Source: Desulfosudis oleivorans Hxd3
GTDB lineage: Bacteria > Desulfobacterota > Desulfobacteria > Desulfobacterales > Desulfosudaceae
Direction of reading: 5' to 3'
NCBI RefSeq assembly: GCF_000018405.1
Contig: NC_009943.1
Span: 62,001-126,000, forward strand
DNA length: 64,000 bases
Positions 15,391 to 25,605 of the stretch are shown here, in pieces (position 1 is the stretch's first letter; every line of letters begins with the position of its first letter). The notes under the pieces were generated by a model. That model did no database searches and was not told where the DNA came from. It saw only the letters and a list, made by a program, of their open reading frames with translations. Both the position numbers and the translations under genes were made by a program.

Positions 15391-15510
15391 GTGCCCATTC
15401 TTGGCCGGCCGCCATGCAACTGACGGCCGGGAACCTCGTCAGGTCCGGAAGGAAGCAGCGATAACCGGTGCAGGCAGTGTCATGGATCGTTCCCGGTCTT
15501 GAATGGGCAT
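15391..15510 (+). ncRNA. ffs: Signal recognition particle 4.5S RNA
   Basis: The conserved SRP domain IV is exact: GTCAGGTCCGGAAGGAAGCA, with the GGAA tetraloop and the asymmetric internal loop that binds Ffh. GTGCCCATTC at the 5' end pairs with GAATGGGCAT at the 3' end, giving a 120-nt hairpin of the short bacterial type without an Alu domain. A T-run (CTTTTTTT) immediately follows and should end transcription. It is a single-gene unit with its own promoter, between tilS (divergent) and grpE. Confidence 0.95.
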
Positions 15511-15566
15511 CTTTTTTTCACTCAACTCCCCCTGATTTCCCAACCTGTTTTTCTTATTTGTTTTTC

Positions 15567-15594
15567 TTGACATTGGCCTGATCATTCTTATTTT
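15567..15594 (+). promoter_or_regulatory. Candidate promoter of grpE-dnaK
   Basis: TTGACA (15567-15572), 16 bp, TATTTT (15589-15594), about 110 bp before grpE. No CIRCE inverted repeat is visible in the leader, so HrcA control is not supported here. Confidence 0.45.
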
Positions 15595-15705
15595 TGTGAC
15601 TGATTCGTGGACCGCTCCGGCGGGCCCTGGGAAAAGATATCGGACATTTTTATGAAACCATAAAAATTCAAACGGTTATTAAAAGTATAGATTGAGAGGA
15701 ATCGG

Positions 15706-16359
15706 TTGAGTAAAAAGATTCGCATACGGGACGACAACACGCGAGCACAGGAGCCGGAGATGGCCGAAGAGGCGGACCTGAACACCGAGGATTGGCCGGA
15801 AGAGGCGTCGCCGAAAGCGGAGACGGACACCGGCCCGGACCAGGAGGTTCAGGAAGAGGATCCGATTGAGGTGCTGGACCAGCAGCTTGAAGCGGCCCTG
15901 GAAGAGAAAAAAAAGGTGGAAGACAAGCTGCTTCGGGCAGCCGCCGAATTTGACAACTACAAGAAGCGGCTGGAAAAACAGTGGGCCGATTTCAAAAAAT
16001 ACGCTCACGAAGCCGTGATCCGCGAACTGTTGTCAGTGGTGGACAACCTGGAGCGGGCCATTGTGGCGTCAAAGGATACCGCCGACCAGAACGAATGCCT
16101 GCTGTCCGGCGTTGACATGACATTAACGGAAATTTTGAAGGTTTTTGAAAAATTCGGCGTCACACGGATTGACGCCCTGGGACGGTCCTTTGACCCCAAC
16201 TTTCACGAGGCCGTGGCCCGGCGCGAAACAGACGATACAGACGCCAATATTGTTATAGAGGAGTATCAGAAGGGATATATGATTCACGACCGGCTGCTGC
16301 GGCCCGCCATGGTGGTGGTGTCCGCCGGCAGAAAAAACGGAAACTCGGCGGGTGGTTAA
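15706..16359 (+). CDS. grpE: GrpE nucleotide exchange factor
   Basis: GrpE releases ADP from DnaK and works as a homodimer. The TTG start at 15706 follows GAGAGGA at normal spacing, giving 217 residues. Residues 1-60 are acidic and disordered; a long coiled-coil helix (about 60-110, [24 protein letters not shown]) leads to the beta-domain, which ends with the typical [17 protein letters not shown]. dnaK follows 59 bp downstream with its own strong ribosome site. No dnaJ or hrcA is adjacent. Confidence 0.93.
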   Translation: MSKKIRIRDDNTRAQEPEMAEEADLNTEDWPEEASPKAETDTGPDQEVQEEDPIEVLDQQLEAALEEKKKVEDKLLRAAAEFDNYKKRLEKQWADFKKYAHEAVIRELLSVVDNLERAIVASKDTADQNECLLSGVDMTLTEILKVFEKFGVTRIDALGRSFDPNFHEAVARRETDDTDANIVIEEYQKGYMIHDRLLRPAMVVVSAGRKNGNSAGG

Positions 16360-16418
16360 CACAGCCGCCTTTTAAGATTTTAATATTCTCGCATAAAAAT
16401 TCGGTAAGGAGGAACACA

Positions 16419-18347
16419 ATGGCTAAAACAATAGGAATCGATCTTGGTACCACCAACTCCTGCGTGGCCGTGATGGAAGGGGGAGAGGCAAAAGTCATCA
16501 CCAACCCCGAGGGCGGCCGCACCACACCCTCCATCGTTGCCATCAACGAGGACGGCGAACGGCTGGTGGGTCAGGTGGCCAAGCGACAGGCCATCACAAA
16601 TCCGGAAAACACGGTGTTTGGCGTAAAAAGGCTGATCGGCCGGAAATTTGATTCAGCCGAAGTCCAGCACGATATCAAGGTGCTGCCCTACAAAATTGAA
16701 AAGGCGGGCAACGGCGACCTGCGCATCAACCTGCGTGACAAGCAGTACAGCCCGGCGGAAATATCCTCCTTTATTCTGGCCGACATCAAGCACACGGCAG
16801 AAGAGTACCTGGGTGAAAAAGTCACTGACGCGGTGATTACCGTGCCGGCCTATTTTTCCGACAGCCAGAGACAGGCCACCAAAGACGCCGGCAAAATCGC
16901 CGGCCTCAACGTGCTGCGCATTATCAACGAGCCCACGGCCGCCTCCCTGGCCTACGGCCTGGACAAAAAGAAAGACGAAAAGATCGCTGTATTCGACCTG
17001 GGCGGCGGCACGTTTGATATTTCCGTCCTGGAAATCGGGGATGGCGTGTTTGAGGTCAAATCCACCAACGGCGACACCCACCTGGGCGGCGAAGACTTTG
17101 ACCTGCGGGTGGTGGACTACCTTGCCAGCGAATTCAAAAAAGACCAGGGCATTGACCTGCGCCAGGACAAGATGGCGCTTCAGCGATTAAAAGAGGCTGC
17201 GGAAAAGGCCAAGATGGAGCTCTCCTCCTCTCCGCAGACCGACATCAACCTGCCCTTTATCACGGCGGACGCCAACGGCCCCAAGCACCTGAACATCAAG
17301 CTCTCCCGGGCCAAGCTGGAAGAGCTGGTGGAGGACCTGCTGGACAAGATGGCAAAGCCCTGCGAAACCGCGCTGAAAGACTCCGGCTTTTCCGCCTCCC
17401 AGATCGATGAGGTGATCCTGGTGGGTGGCATGACCCGCATGCCCGCGGTGCAGGACCGGGTGAAAAAGATCTTTGGCAAGGCCCCCAACAAGAGCGTGAA
17501 CCCGGACGAGGTTGTGGCCATCGGCGCTGCCATTCAAGCCGGTGTGCTCCAGGGCGATGTGAACGACGTGCTGCTGCTGGACGTGACCCCGCTTTCCCTG
17601 GGCATTGAAACCCTGGGCGGGGTGATGACCAAGCTGATTGAAAAAAATACCACCATTCCCACGAAAAAGAGCCAGGTCTTTTCAACCGCGGCTGACAATC
17701 AGCCGGCGGTGTCGATTCACGTGCTTCAGGGTGAGCGGGAAATGGCCGCCAACAACAAGACCCTGGGCCGGTTCGACCTGGCCGATATTCCAGCGGCGCC
17801 CCGGGGTGTACCCCAGATCGAAGTGACCTTTGACATCGACGCCAACGGCATCGTGGCGGTCTCGGCCAAGGACCTGGGCACGGGCAAGGAGCAGTCCATC
17901 AAGATCACGGCCTCCAGCGGACTTTCCAAGGAGGAGATTGACAAGCTGGTCAAGGATGCCGAGGCCCACGCCGAAGAGGACAAGAATAAGCGGGAACTGG
18001 TGGAGGCACAGAACACGGCTGACGCCCTGATCTACCAGACCGAAAAATCGATCAAGGAGCTGGGCGAAGACAAGCTGGACAACGCCACAAAGGCCGAAAT
18101 TCAGGCCAAGATCGAGGAGCTGAAAAAGGCCAAGGAGACCACGGACACAGACCAGATCAAAAAGCTTTCCGACGAACTGACCCAGGCCTCCCACAAGCTG
18201 GCCGAGGCCATGTACCAGAAGGCCTCCCAGGAGGGCCAGCAGGCCTCCGGCGGTGACGCAGGGGCCTCTGCGGACGGCGGAACCAGCAGCGCTGCCGGCG
18301 GTGATGATGATGTCATCGACGCCGACTACGAAGAAGCCGGAAAATAA
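16419..18347 (+). CDS. dnaK: Chaperone DnaK (Hsp70)
   Basis: The 642-residue ATP-driven chaperone shows the nucleotide-binding signatures [14 protein letters not shown] (5-18), the [16 protein letters not shown] phosphate-2 motif and the [11 protein letters not shown] adenosine motif, the [14 protein letters not shown] linker region and the substrate-binding domain. The C-terminal lid ends in a Gly/Ala/Ser-rich tail and [14 protein letters not shown], the usual family end. The start follows AAGGAGGAACACA. It forms a unit with grpE, closed by the strong terminator at 18363-18402. Confidence 0.98.
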   Translation: MAKTIGIDLGTTNSCVAVMEGGEAKVITNPEGGRTTPSIVAINEDGERLVGQVAKRQAITNPENTVFGVKRLIGRKFDSAEVQHDIKVLPYKIEKAGNGDLRINLRDKQYSPAEISSFILADIKHTAEEYLGEKVTDAVITVPAYFSDSQRQATKDAGKIAGLNVLRIINEPTAASLAYGLDKKKDEKIAVFDLGGGTFDISVLEIGDGVFEVKSTNGDTHLGGEDFDLRVVDYLASEFKKDQGIDLRQDKMALQRLKEAAEKAKMELSSSPQTDINLPFITADANGPKHLNIKLSRAKLEELVEDLLDKMAKPCETALKDSGFSASQIDEVILVGGMTRMPAVQDRVKKIFGKAPNKSVNPDEVVAIGAAIQAGVLQGDVNDVLLLDVTPLSLGIETLGGVMTKLIEKNTTIPTKKSQVFSTAADNQPAVSIHVLQGEREMAANNKTLGRFDLADIPAAPRGVPQIEVTFDIDANGIVAVSAKDLGTGKEQSIKITASSGLSKEEIDKLVKDAEAHAEEDKNKRELVEAQNTADALIYQTEKSIKELGEDKLDNATKAEIQAKIEELKKAKETTDTDQIKKLSDELTQASHKLAEAMYQKASQEGQQASGGDAGASADGGTSSAAGGDDDVIDADYEEAGK

Positions 18348-18362
18348 ACCTTTAAACACCCG

Positions 18363-18402
18363 CCCCGCCTGCAAAGAGACGCTTTGCAGGCGGGGTTTTT
18401 TT
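18363..18402 (+). terminator. Rho-independent terminator of dnaK
   Basis: A perfect 14-bp stem, CCCCGCCTGCAAAG against CTTTGCAGGCGGGG, with a 5-nt loop and seven T residues. Confidence 0.93.
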
Positions 18403-18416
18403 ATGAGGAGGCGCGC

Positions 18417-18896
18417 ATGCAGGTTCTGGTTCTTTATTATTCAAAAGGCGGCAACACAAAAGCCCTGGCCCAGGCTGTTGCCCGGGGGGTGGATTCGGTG
18501 GAAGGAGTCTCCAGCGTGGTTCGGTCCACCGAAGAGGTGACAAAAGAGGATTTTATCGCTGCCGGCGGTATTATCGCCGGGTCCCCGGTCTATTTCGGCG
18601 GCATGGCCGCGGAACTGAAACAGGTGTTTGACGCTTTTGTGGGGGTCCGCCGCAAGATGGAAGGCAAGGTGGGGGCCGCCTTTACCACGTCCGGGGATCC
18701 CACCGGAGGCAAAGAGACCACCATGCTGTCGATTTTGCAGTGCATGCTGATCTACGGCATGATTGTGGTGGGAGATCCGTTGGCCGCCACCGGCCATTAC
18801 GGCACCGCCTGCGTGGGTGCGCCGGACGCAAGCGCAACGGAAAACGGAACGCGCCTGGGCGCCCGGGTGGCCGAGCTGGTAAAAAAAATCGGTTAA
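18417..18896 (+). CDS. Flavodoxin-family protein (WrbA-like)
   Basis: The 159-residue protein starts at ATG 18417 after GAGGAGGC, inside sequence that closely follows the dnaK terminator. The FMN phosphate loop is LYYSKGGNTKALA (6-18), followed by a GSPVYFGGMAAELKQVFD segment (about 55-72) typical of WrbA/NAD(P)H:quinone oxidoreductase-like flavodoxins, and a TTSGD loop. It should bind FMN in the cytoplasm and move electrons to quinones or other acceptors. The length is shorter than WrbA (about 200), nearer to general flavodoxin-like proteins, so the substrate cannot be named. Confidence 0.8.
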   Translation: MQVLVLYYSKGGNTKALAQAVARGVDSVEGVSSVVRSTEEVTKEDFIAAGGIIAGSPVYFGGMAAELKQVFDAFVGVRRKMEGKVGAAFTTSGDPTGGKETTMLSILQCMLIYGMIVVGDPLAATGHYGTACVGAPDASATENGTRLGARVAELVKKIG

Positions 18897-18933
18897 TACT
18901 CAAAAAGCGGGCTGCCGAAAAACTGCCCGGCAA

Positions 18934-19476
18934 CTACCAGCGCAGGCGAAAAACAACGGCCGGCGTCCCCTCCCAGTTGTGGCCCGCAATTTCCGAGCGG
19001 ACCGGCTTGTTGATGACCAGCTGAATGGTGCGCTCCATCCAGCCCTGGGCCACATGGTGCAGGATCGTAAAGTTCTGATCAAAACCGATGAGGCCGATGA
19101 GGATCTCGCTGTCGGACACCATTTTGAATTCTGTTTTCCCGAAATCGAACTGACTTTTAAACACGCTGTTATAGGCGGTCATGGCGGACCGGGCATCTTT
19201 TTTCTGAAGAATGATCTTGTAAATCGAGGTCATGGTGGCTTCTCCGTACTGCCGGCCCCACTCCCTCAAGGTTTCCGGGTTGTCCTTTGCCACCACCCTG
19301 GCCACTGCGGTAAAACAGTTTTTATAGGTTTCAAAAGGATACCAGGTTCCGGCAAGAACCCTCTGGGCAATCACTGCCCGGTCCTTATCCGTGAGGAATT
19401 TATCCATGGCGCCGGATTTGTCGGCCCGCACCGCCGTTGCAAACATGATAAACATGGAGCCTTTTACCTGTGGCAT
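18934..19476 (-). CDS. Conserved hypothetical protein, possible DUF2378-like
   Basis: The 180-residue protein starts at ATG 19476 after AAGGAGAAGCGCC. It is mixed alpha/beta without signal peptide or membrane segment. Recognisable stretches are GTWYPFETYKNCFTAVARVV and SEILIGLIGFDQNFTILHHVAQGWMERTIQL. The general pattern recalls the DUF2378 (TIGR02265) type of proteins common in Deltaproteobacteria, but this is from memory and weak. It lies 37 bp after sucD on the same strand and may be the last gene of the propionate operon. Confidence 0.55.
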   Translation of the reverse strand: MPQVKGSMFIMFATAVRADKSGAMDKFLTDKDRAVIAQRVLAGTWYPFETYKNCFTAVARVVAKDNPETLREWGRQYGEATMTSIYKIILQKKDARSAMTAYNSVFKSQFDFGKTEFKMVSDSEILIGLIGFDQNFTILHHVAQGWMERTIQLVINKPVRSEIAGHNWEGTPAVVFRLRW

Positions 19477-19513
19477 GGCGCTTCTCCTTATGGATTGACG
19501 GCCGGCGGTTCGG

Positions 19514-20383
19514 TCAAAACACCCTGGCGCAGAGTTCGCCCAGGGTGCCCAGGTTTCGGCACAGGTGAACCCCGGCCCCTTCAAGGGCCGCCAGCTTGCC
19601 TTCAGCTGTGCCGCTTTTGCCGCTGATGATGGCGCCGGCATGGCCCATGCGCCGGCCCGGCGGCGCGGTGAGCCCGGCCACAAACCCCACCACCGGCTTG
19701 GTGACTTCGGTGGCGATAAATTCAGCGGCCTTTTCCTCGGCATTGCCGCCGATTTCACCCACCATGACAATCCCCCGGGTGTCCGGGTCGTTCTGAAAGG
19801 CTTTTAAGCAGTCGATAAAATCGGTGCCGTTGACCGGGTCCCCGCCAATGCCCACACAGGTGGTCTGGCCGATGCCCTGGCCGGTGAGCTGGTGCACCAC
19901 CTCGTAGGTGAGGGTGCCGGACCGGGAAACCACGCCGATGGGGCCGCCCGGTTTGTGAATGGGACCGGGCATGATACCGATCTTGGCCTGGCCCGGAGTG
20001 ATGATGCCCGGGCAGTTGGGGCCGATCAGCCGGATCGGCCGGCCCTTGAGGATATGCTTGACCCGCATCATGTCCAGGACCGGAATGCCCTCGGTGATGG
20101 CCACGATCAGGTCAACCCCGGCGTATGCGGCCTCGCAGATGGCGTCGGCGGCAAAGGCCGGCGGCACAAAGATCATGCTGCAGTTGGCGCCGGTCTGGTG
20201 AACGGCGTCGGCCACGGTGTTAAACACCGGAATGCCGTCAACGTCCTGGCCCCCTTTGCCCGGCGTGACGCCTGCCACCACTTTCGTGCCGTAGGCCACG
20301 CACTGCCGGGTGTGAAAGCCGCCCTCCTTGCCGGTGATGCCCTGCACCACCAGCCGCGTCTCTTTATCAACAAATATCGCCAT
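19514..20383 (-). CDS. sucD: Succinyl-CoA synthetase (ligase) alpha subunit
   Basis: The 289-residue subunit binds CoA and carries the phosphohistidine: GHAGAIISG near the C-terminus holds the active His. N-terminal Rossmann fold [19 protein letters not shown], and GPNCPG(II)[12 protein letters not shown], are standard. With SucC it interconverts succinyl-CoA and succinate with formation of ATP or GTP. It lies 47 bp after sucC in the transcarboxylase operon, so in propionate oxidation it would convert the mutase product to succinate. Confidence 0.96.
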   Translation of the reverse strand: MAIFVDKETRLVVQGITGKEGGFHTRQCVAYGTKVVAGVTPGKGGQDVDGIPVFNTVADAVHQTGANCSMIFVPPAFAADAICEAAYAGVDLIVAITEGIPVLDMMRVKHILKGRPIRLIGPNCPGIITPGQAKIGIMPGPIHKPGGPIGVVSRSGTLTYEVVHQLTGQGIGQTTCVGIGGDPVNGTDFIDCLKAFQNDPDTRGIVMVGEIGGNAEEKAAEFIATEVTKPVVGFVAGLTAPPGRRMGHAGAIISGKSGTAEGKLAALEGAGVHLCRNLGTLGELCARVF

Positions 20384-20430
20384 TTTATATTTCTATCCGT
20401 CTTGAGTTCAAACCGTTTTCGCTGTTATGG

Positions 20431-21597
20431 TCAGGCTGCTGCCACAACCTGGGCCACCCTGGCCGCCGCATCCTTGAGGCTGGCCGCTGAATGCAGGTCC
20501 AGGCCCGACTCGGCCAGGATCCGCTTACCCTCGTCCACGTTGGTGCCCTCCATGCGAACCACCAGGGGCACATGAATGGCCGTGTTTCTGGCCGCCTGGA
20601 CAATGCCGCTGGCCAGCACATCACAGCGCAGAATGCCGCCGAAGATGTTGACCAGAATGCACTTGACCTTGGGGTCGCTTAAAATGATGCGAAACCCGTT
20701 TTCCACCATCTCGGCATTGGCGCCGCCGCCCACATCCAGGAAGTTGGCCGGTTCGGCACCAGCCAGCTTGATAATGTCCATGGTGGCCATGGCCAGGCCG
20801 GCGCCGTTGACCATGTTACCAACATTGCCGTCCATGTTGATGTAGTTCAGGTTAAACCTGGAGGCCTCTACCTCAAGGGGATCTTCTTCGTCAGTGTCCC
20901 TCAGGGCCAGAATATCCTTGTGCCGGAACAATGCGCTGTCGTCAAAGTTGATTTTGGCGTCCAGGGCCATCACCGCCTTGTCCGTGGTAAGAATCAGGGG
21001 GTTGATCTCCACCAGGGAGGCATCATAATCCACAAAAAGCTTAAACAGGCCGGACACCACCTGAGTAAACGGTTTGATCGCCTCGGCCGGCAGGTTGAGG
21101 CCATATGCGGCCTGGCGGCAGTGAAAGGCCGACAGGCCGGCCAGGGGGTTGACAAAGACCTTGAGGATCTTTTCCGGCGTGGTCTCGGCCACGGCCTCGA
21201 TGTCCATGCCCCCGGCCTCACTGGCCATGATTACGATGCCGGCTGTTTCCCGGTCGGCCACCACGGAGAGGTAAAGCTCTTTTGCAATGCTCACCCCCTG
21301 TTCCACCAGCACCTTCTGCACCAGGGTGCCTTCCGGCCCGGTCTGGGGGGTCACCAGCCGGGAGCCCAGCATGGCGCCGGCCAGGGATTTGGCTTCATCA
21401 GCGGATTTGGCCAGCTTGACGCCACCGCCTTTTCCGCGACCCCCGGCGTGAATCTGGGCCTTGACCACAACGGGAAAGCCCCCCAGTTCTCCGGCTGCCT
21501 CTCCCGCCGCTTCCGCCGTGTTCACCATACGGCCTTCGGGCGTGGGAATGCCATATGTCCGAAACAGCTCTTTTGTCTGAAATTCGTGTATCTTCAT
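20431..21597 (-). CDS. sucC: Succinyl-CoA synthetase beta subunit
   Basis: The 388-residue ATP-grasp subunit starts [22 protein letters not shown], the family N-terminus, has [22 protein letters not shown], and [31 protein letters not shown] for the CoA/phosphate domain. Its ATG overlaps the stop of the carboxyltransferase gene as TGATG, so translation is coupled. It partners SucD at the next position. Confidence 0.97.
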   Translation of the reverse strand: MKIHEFQTKELFRTYGIPTPEGRMVNTAEAAGEAAGELGGFPVVVKAQIHAGGRGKGGGVKLAKSADEAKSLAGAMLGSRLVTPQTGPEGTLVQKVLVEQGVSIAKELYLSVVADRETAGIVIMASEAGGMDIEAVAETTPEKILKVFVNPLAGLSAFHCRQAAYGLNLPAEAIKPFTQVVSGLFKLFVDYDASLVEINPLILTTDKAVMALDAKINFDDSALFRHKDILALRDTDEEDPLEVEASRFNLNYINMDGNVGNMVNGAGLAMATMDIIKLAGAEPANFLDVGGGANAEMVENGFRIILSDPKVKCILVNIFGGILRCDVLASGIVQAARNTAIHVPLVVRMEGTNVDEGKRILAESGLDLHSAASLKDAAARVAQVVAAA

Positions 21598-23642
21598 CAG
21601 CTGACCACGCAGAGTACGGCGTCCTTGGGAACCGAGTCGCCGCTGTCAAAGTTAATGGAGGCGATTTTCCCGGCCACCGGTGCGGGCAGGGCGTTTTCCA
21701 TCTTCATGGCCTCCAGCACCACCACGGTCTCGCCTTCCGCCACAGTGTCGCCCACCTTTTTGAGGTATTTGACGATCATGCCGGGCATGGGCGCGGTCAG
21801 GGGCGTGCCCTCCGTCGGCGCCACCGCTGCCGGCACCGAGATCTCGGTTTTGGCTTCCGGGGCAGGCGCGGGCGCGGCCGGTGCCGCTGTTGCCTGGGCC
21901 GCCGGGGCGGCCGGTGCAGCCGGAGCCGCGGCCATGGGCTGGGCCGGGGCCGACCCGAGGCGGGCCGCTGCCTGCTGAATGTAGCTGATTACCGGCGAAT
22001 CACCGGACTCATCCACGCCCACCTCAAAGTACTCGCTGTCCACAAACACGTGGAATGTTCGGAAAGACTCGCTTTTTTCAGGAATCTCATGCTTGTCGGT
22101 CTTTTCCACCACCTTGCCGGCCTTTGCCTTTGCCACCAGGGCCAGCTCGGCCTTTGCCTGCTCCAGGCTCTTGGCCCGCACCGACGCGGGCGGCTCTTCC
22201 TGGCCGTACTTCCATTTTAAAAACTTCTTTCCGGTGACCGGGTAAAGGGCGTAGAGAATCAGGTCATCCTCATCCACGGCCAGATCGCCGATCTCTTTTT
22301 TGGATTCTTCCAGTTCAGGCTCGAGAATCTCGGCCGGCCGGCCGGTAAAGGGGGTCTCGCCCCGGGGATATCCGGCCAGGGCCTTTTTCTGAAGCGCCGA
22401 ATCAATAGGTACCGACGTCTTGCCGTACAGACCGTAACAGAGGTCCTTGACCTGGTCGGTGATGCGGGCGTAGCGCTCACCGTCCTTGTCAAACAGCACG
22501 TTATTGACCGTCTGTACGCCCACGATCTGACTGGTGGGCGTGACCAGGGGAATCTGGCCCAGGTCCTTGCGCACCCTGGGCAGCTCTTTGTACACCTCGT
22601 TAAGCCGATCCAGGGCGTCCATCTCCTTGAGCTGGCCGAAGAGGTTGGAGAGCATACCGCCCGGGGTCTGGTGCAGCAGCACGTTGATGTCGATGACCGA
22701 CATGGTGGGCTCATTTAAGAACTGCCGGTACTTGGGCATCACCTTCTCTTCCAGGATTTCGGTGATCTCCACCAGCTTGTTGATGTCAAAGCCCGTGTCC
22801 CGGTTGGTGCCCAGCAGGGACATGACCATGGGCTCCACCGCCGGATGGGAGGTGCGGTAGGCATAAGGGGAGAGGCAGGTGTCTAAAATGTCCACCCCGG
22901 CCTCCACCGCCTTCAGGTGGGACATGGGCGCAAGCCCGGAGGTAAAGTGGCTGTGAAAGTGGATGGGGGGCTTGACGGATTCCTTTAACGCCTTGACCAC
23001 GTTGAAGATGTCATAGGGCGCCACCAGGCCGGCCATGTCCTTGATGCAGATGGTGTCGGCCCCCATGCTTTCCAGTTCTTTGGCCTTGGTCACAAAGTAC
23101 TCGACATTGTAAACCTCGCCGCCCAGCCGGGGTTCGGTCATGGAGTAGCAGATGGTGCCCTGAAAGTGCTTGCCGCACTTCTTGATCACCTCCACCACGG
23201 TTTCAAAATTGCGAAAATCGTTAAGCGCGTCAAAGGTGCGAAACACATCCATGCCGTTTTCCGCGGCCCGTTCCACAAACGCCCGGGCCACGTCATCGGC
23301 GTAGTTCCGGTATCCCACCAGGTTCTGGCCCCGCAGCAGCATGGAGAGCGGTGTTTTTTTGAAATATCGCTTCAGGGTGCGAATCCGCTCCCAGGGATCT
23401 TCATTTAAAAACCGGTGCATGGTGTCAAAGGTGGCGCCGCCCCAGACCTCAACGGCCCAGAACCCCACCTCATCCATCAGGCCGGCCACGGGAAGCATGT
23501 CCTCGGTGCGGCCACGGGTGGCAAACAGGGACTGATGGCCGTCCCGCAGGGACAGGTCCATGATCTTCAACGGGTTTTCCGCCTTGGGCCGATCCTTGTC
23601 GTAATTCATGGCCGTCATTTTGACTGAATGATGGTCGCTCAT
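21597..23642 (-). CDS. Transcarboxylase 5S-type carboxyltransferase fused to a biotin carrier domain
   Basis: Residues about 25-500 are the pyruvate/oxaloacetate carboxyltransferase barrel (MDLSLRDGHQS at 28-38, FRTFDALND, HFHSHFTSGLA metal-site His pair), as in transcarboxylase 5S, OadA and PycB. An Ala/Pro-rich flexible linker (about 565-615) joins a biotinyl domain with EAMKMEN; Lys647 is the biotin site. It would pass CO2 between biotin and pyruvate/oxaloacetate. In the classic Propionibacterium enzyme 5S and 1.3S are separate; here they are one chain. No membrane OadB subunit is near, so a soluble transcarboxylase is likelier than a Na+-pumping decarboxylase. It lies between the small-subunit gene and sucC. 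Confidence 0.88.
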   Translation of the reverse strand: MSDHHSVKMTAMNYDKDRPKAENPLKIMDLSLRDGHQSLFATRGRTEDMLPVAGLMDEVGFWAVEVWGGATFDTMHRFLNEDPWERIRTLKRYFKKTPLSMLLRGQNLVGYRNYADDVARAFVERAAENGMDVFRTFDALNDFRNFETVVEVIKKCGKHFQGTICYSMTEPRLGGEVYNVEYFVTKAKELESMGADTICIKDMAGLVAPYDIFNVVKALKESVKPPIHFHSHFTSGLAPMSHLKAVEAGVDILDTCLSPYAYRTSHPAVEPMVMSLLGTNRDTGFDINKLVEITEILEEKVMPKYRQFLNEPTMSVIDINVLLHQTPGGMLSNLFGQLKEMDALDRLNEVYKELPRVRKDLGQIPLVTPTSQIVGVQTVNNVLFDKDGERYARITDQVKDLCYGLYGKTSVPIDSALQKKALAGYPRGETPFTGRPAEILEPELEESKKEIGDLAVDEDDLILYALYPVTGKKFLKWKYGQEEPPASVRAKSLEQAKAELALVAKAKAGKVVEKTDKHEIPEKSESFRTFHVFVDSEYFEVGVDESGDSPVISYIQQAAARLGSAPAQPMAAAPAAPAAPAAQATAAPAAPAPAPEAKTEISVPAAVAPTEGTPLTAPMPGMIVKYLKKVGDTVAEGETVVVLEAMKMENALPAPVAGKIASINFDSGDSVPKDAVLCVVS

Positions 23643-23680
23643 GGTATGTATCTCCTTGGCTGTGATTGAAAGCTGATCTG

Positions 23681-23911
23681 TTATTTAATGGACCTGAGTT
23701 GCATCAGGGTGCGCAGCTGCATCTGGGTTCGCCGGCTGTCCGTGCCCCACGTGTTTCTGGAGACAAACGGTCCCTGCTCCAGGGCGGAGCGGCCCCGGTT
23801 GGCCGCCACCAGGCCGGCCACGGCCGCCATCTCCGCTTCACTCTTTATATAGTTAAGAACCGCCGCGCTGATGGCGGCCTTGATTTTTTTGTCTTTGTTT
23901 CCGTCCTTCAT
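23681..23911 (-). CDS. Small subunit-like protein of the carboxyltransferase complex
   Basis: The 76-residue protein has a charged N-terminus, one amphipathic helix (AAISAAVLNYIKSEAEMAAVAG) and a C-terminus NTWGTDSRRTQMQLRTLMQL. Such short WGxxxRxxQM tails are found on delta/gamma subunits of biotin-dependent decarboxylases, where they hold the complex together. It has no membrane segment, unlike OadG. It lies 18 bp after the 12S gene and 38 bp before the 5S-biotin gene, which supports a structural role in that complex (inference). Confidence 0.6.
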   Translation of the reverse strand: MKDGNKDKKIKAAISAAVLNYIKSEAEMAAVAGLVAANRGRSALEQGPFVSRNTWGTDSRRTQMQLRTLMQLRSIK

Positions 23912-23929
23912 GGTTGCCTCCGCGAGTGG

Positions 23930-25483
23930 TTATACCGGTATATTGCCGTGTTTCTTGGGCGGCCGGGTCTCCCGCTTGGTGCACATCAGCTCCAGGGCCT
24001 CGCAGAGATGCTGGCGGGTGTGCCGGGGCATAATGATTGCGTCCACGTATCCTCTTTCAGCCGCCCGGTAAGGATTGGAAAACCGAGCCTTGTACTCCTC
24101 GATTTTCTCCTTGCGTTTGGCTGCCGGATCATCGGCGCCCTTAATCTCCTTGCGGTAGATGATGTTGGCCGCGCCTTCTGCCCCCATAACCGCCACCTCG
24201 GCCGTGGGCCATGCATAGACCATGTCCGCGCCCAGATGGCGGGAACTCATGGCCAGGTAGGCGCCACCATAATCCTTGCGCGTGATCAACAGCAGCTTGG
24301 GCACCGTGGCCTCGGAATAGCACCAGAGCAGCTTGGCACCGTGGCGAATGATACCCCCCCACTCCTGGTCTTTGCCGGGAAGGTAGCCCGGCACGTCGGC
24401 AATGGTAAGCAGGGGAATGTTAAAGGCGTCGCAGAACCGGATAAACCGCGTGGCCTTGTCCGCGGCATTGGAGTCCAGGCACCCGGCCTGAACGCTTGGT
24501 TGGTTGGCGATGATGCCGAGGCTCCGGTTGTTCATACGGGCAAAACAGATCAGAATGTTTTTGGCGTAATATTCATGGGGCTCAAAAATTTCGCCGTTGT
24601 CCACGATGGAACGGATCACGGTTTTCATGTCGTACGGCTTGTTGGGATCGTCGGGCATGAGGGCGTCCAGGGCCGGATCTTCGCGGAAAGGATCGTCCCC
24701 GGTAGCGACCACCGGCGGGTCCTCCATGTTGTTGGAGGGAATGTAGGAAAGCAGTTTGCGAATCCGGTCAATGGCGTCCTGGTCGTTTTCGCAGGCAAAG
24801 TGGGCCACCCCGCTTTTCTCGTTGTGGGTCATGGCGCCGCCCAGCTCTTCAAAGGTGATGGACTCGCCGGTCACCGCCTTGATTACCTCTGGCCCGGTGA
24901 TAAACATGTAACTGGTCTTTTTGACCATAAAGACCCAGTCGGTCATGGCCGGCGAATAGACCGCGCCGCCGGCGGTGGGGCCCATGATGGCCGAGATCTG
25001 GGGAATCACGCCGGAGCAGAGGGAGTTCCGATAAAAAATTTCACCGTATCCGGACAGCGCGTCAATACCCTCCTGAATGCGCGCCCCGCCCGAGTCGTTC
25101 ATGCCCACCACCGGGGCTCCGGCCTTGAGGGCCATGTCCATGACCTTGGTGATTTTTTTGGCGTGCATCTCTCCCAGGCTGCCGGCCCGGGCCGTAAAGT
25201 CCTGGGAATAGGCGAACACGGGCCGGCCTTCGACCCGGCCATGGCCGGTGATCACGCCTTCCGAAGGGATGGCCACCTTTTCCATGCCGAAGTTGGTGCA
25301 CCGGTGGGTGACAAACATGTCCAGCTCCCGAAAGGTGCCGGGATCAAAAAGGGCCTCAATCCGCTCCCTGGCCGTGAGCTTGCCCGCCTGTTTATGCTTG
25401 GCCACGGCCTCTTTGCCGCCCATCTCCCGAACGGCGCGCTCTTTTTCCTTTAACTCACTGATTCTGTCCTGTGTGTTGCCCAT
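23930..25483 (-). CDS. Methylmalonyl-CoA carboxyltransferase 12S-type subunit
   Basis: The 517-residue product belongs to the acyl-CoA carboxyltransferase (PccB/MmdA/12S) family: KLTARERIEALFDPGTFRELD, VGMNDSGGARIQEG and GPTAGGAVYSPAMTDW form the acyl-CoA and biotin oxyanion sites. It would take carboxyl from methylmalonyl-CoA to biotin, or the reverse. The ATG at 25483 is preferred over that at 25492, which sits directly on the AAGGGG ribosome site. It lies beside MeaB, the mutase and the 5S-biotin protein, which argues for transcarboxylase over propionyl-CoA carboxylase. Confidence 0.9.
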   Translation of the reverse strand: MGNTQDRISELKEKERAVREMGGKEAVAKHKQAGKLTARERIEALFDPGTFRELDMFVTHRCTNFGMEKVAIPSEGVITGHGRVEGRPVFAYSQDFTARAGSLGEMHAKKITKVMDMALKAGAPVVGMNDSGGARIQEGIDALSGYGEIFYRNSLCSGVIPQISAIMGPTAGGAVYSPAMTDWVFMVKKTSYMFITGPEVIKAVTGESITFEELGGAMTHNEKSGVAHFACENDQDAIDRIRKLLSYIPSNNMEDPPVVATGDDPFREDPALDALMPDDPNKPYDMKTVIRSIVDNGEIFEPHEYYAKNILICFARMNNRSLGIIANQPSVQAGCLDSNAADKATRFIRFCDAFNIPLLTIADVPGYLPGKDQEWGGIIRHGAKLLWCYSEATVPKLLLITRKDYGGAYLAMSSRHLGADMVYAWPTAEVAVMGAEGAANIIYRKEIKGADDPAAKRKEKIEEYKARFSNPYRAAERGYVDAIIMPRHTRQHLCEALELMCTKRETRPPKKHGNIPV

Positions 25484-25605
25484 GTTCAACATCCCCTTGC
25501 TGTAAAAATCGGTTTTGTCCGGTACGACCGGTGCGCGGCCACAATGCGCCGGCGGCGGGGCAGGGTGTTTTCGTGCCCGCATTGACCACAAACCTCAAAA
25601 ACCTG

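Noticed and set aside
21597-25483. Na+-pumping oxaloacetate or methylmalonyl-CoA decarboxylase
   Set aside because: No membrane beta subunit and the small subunit lacks a transmembrane helix.
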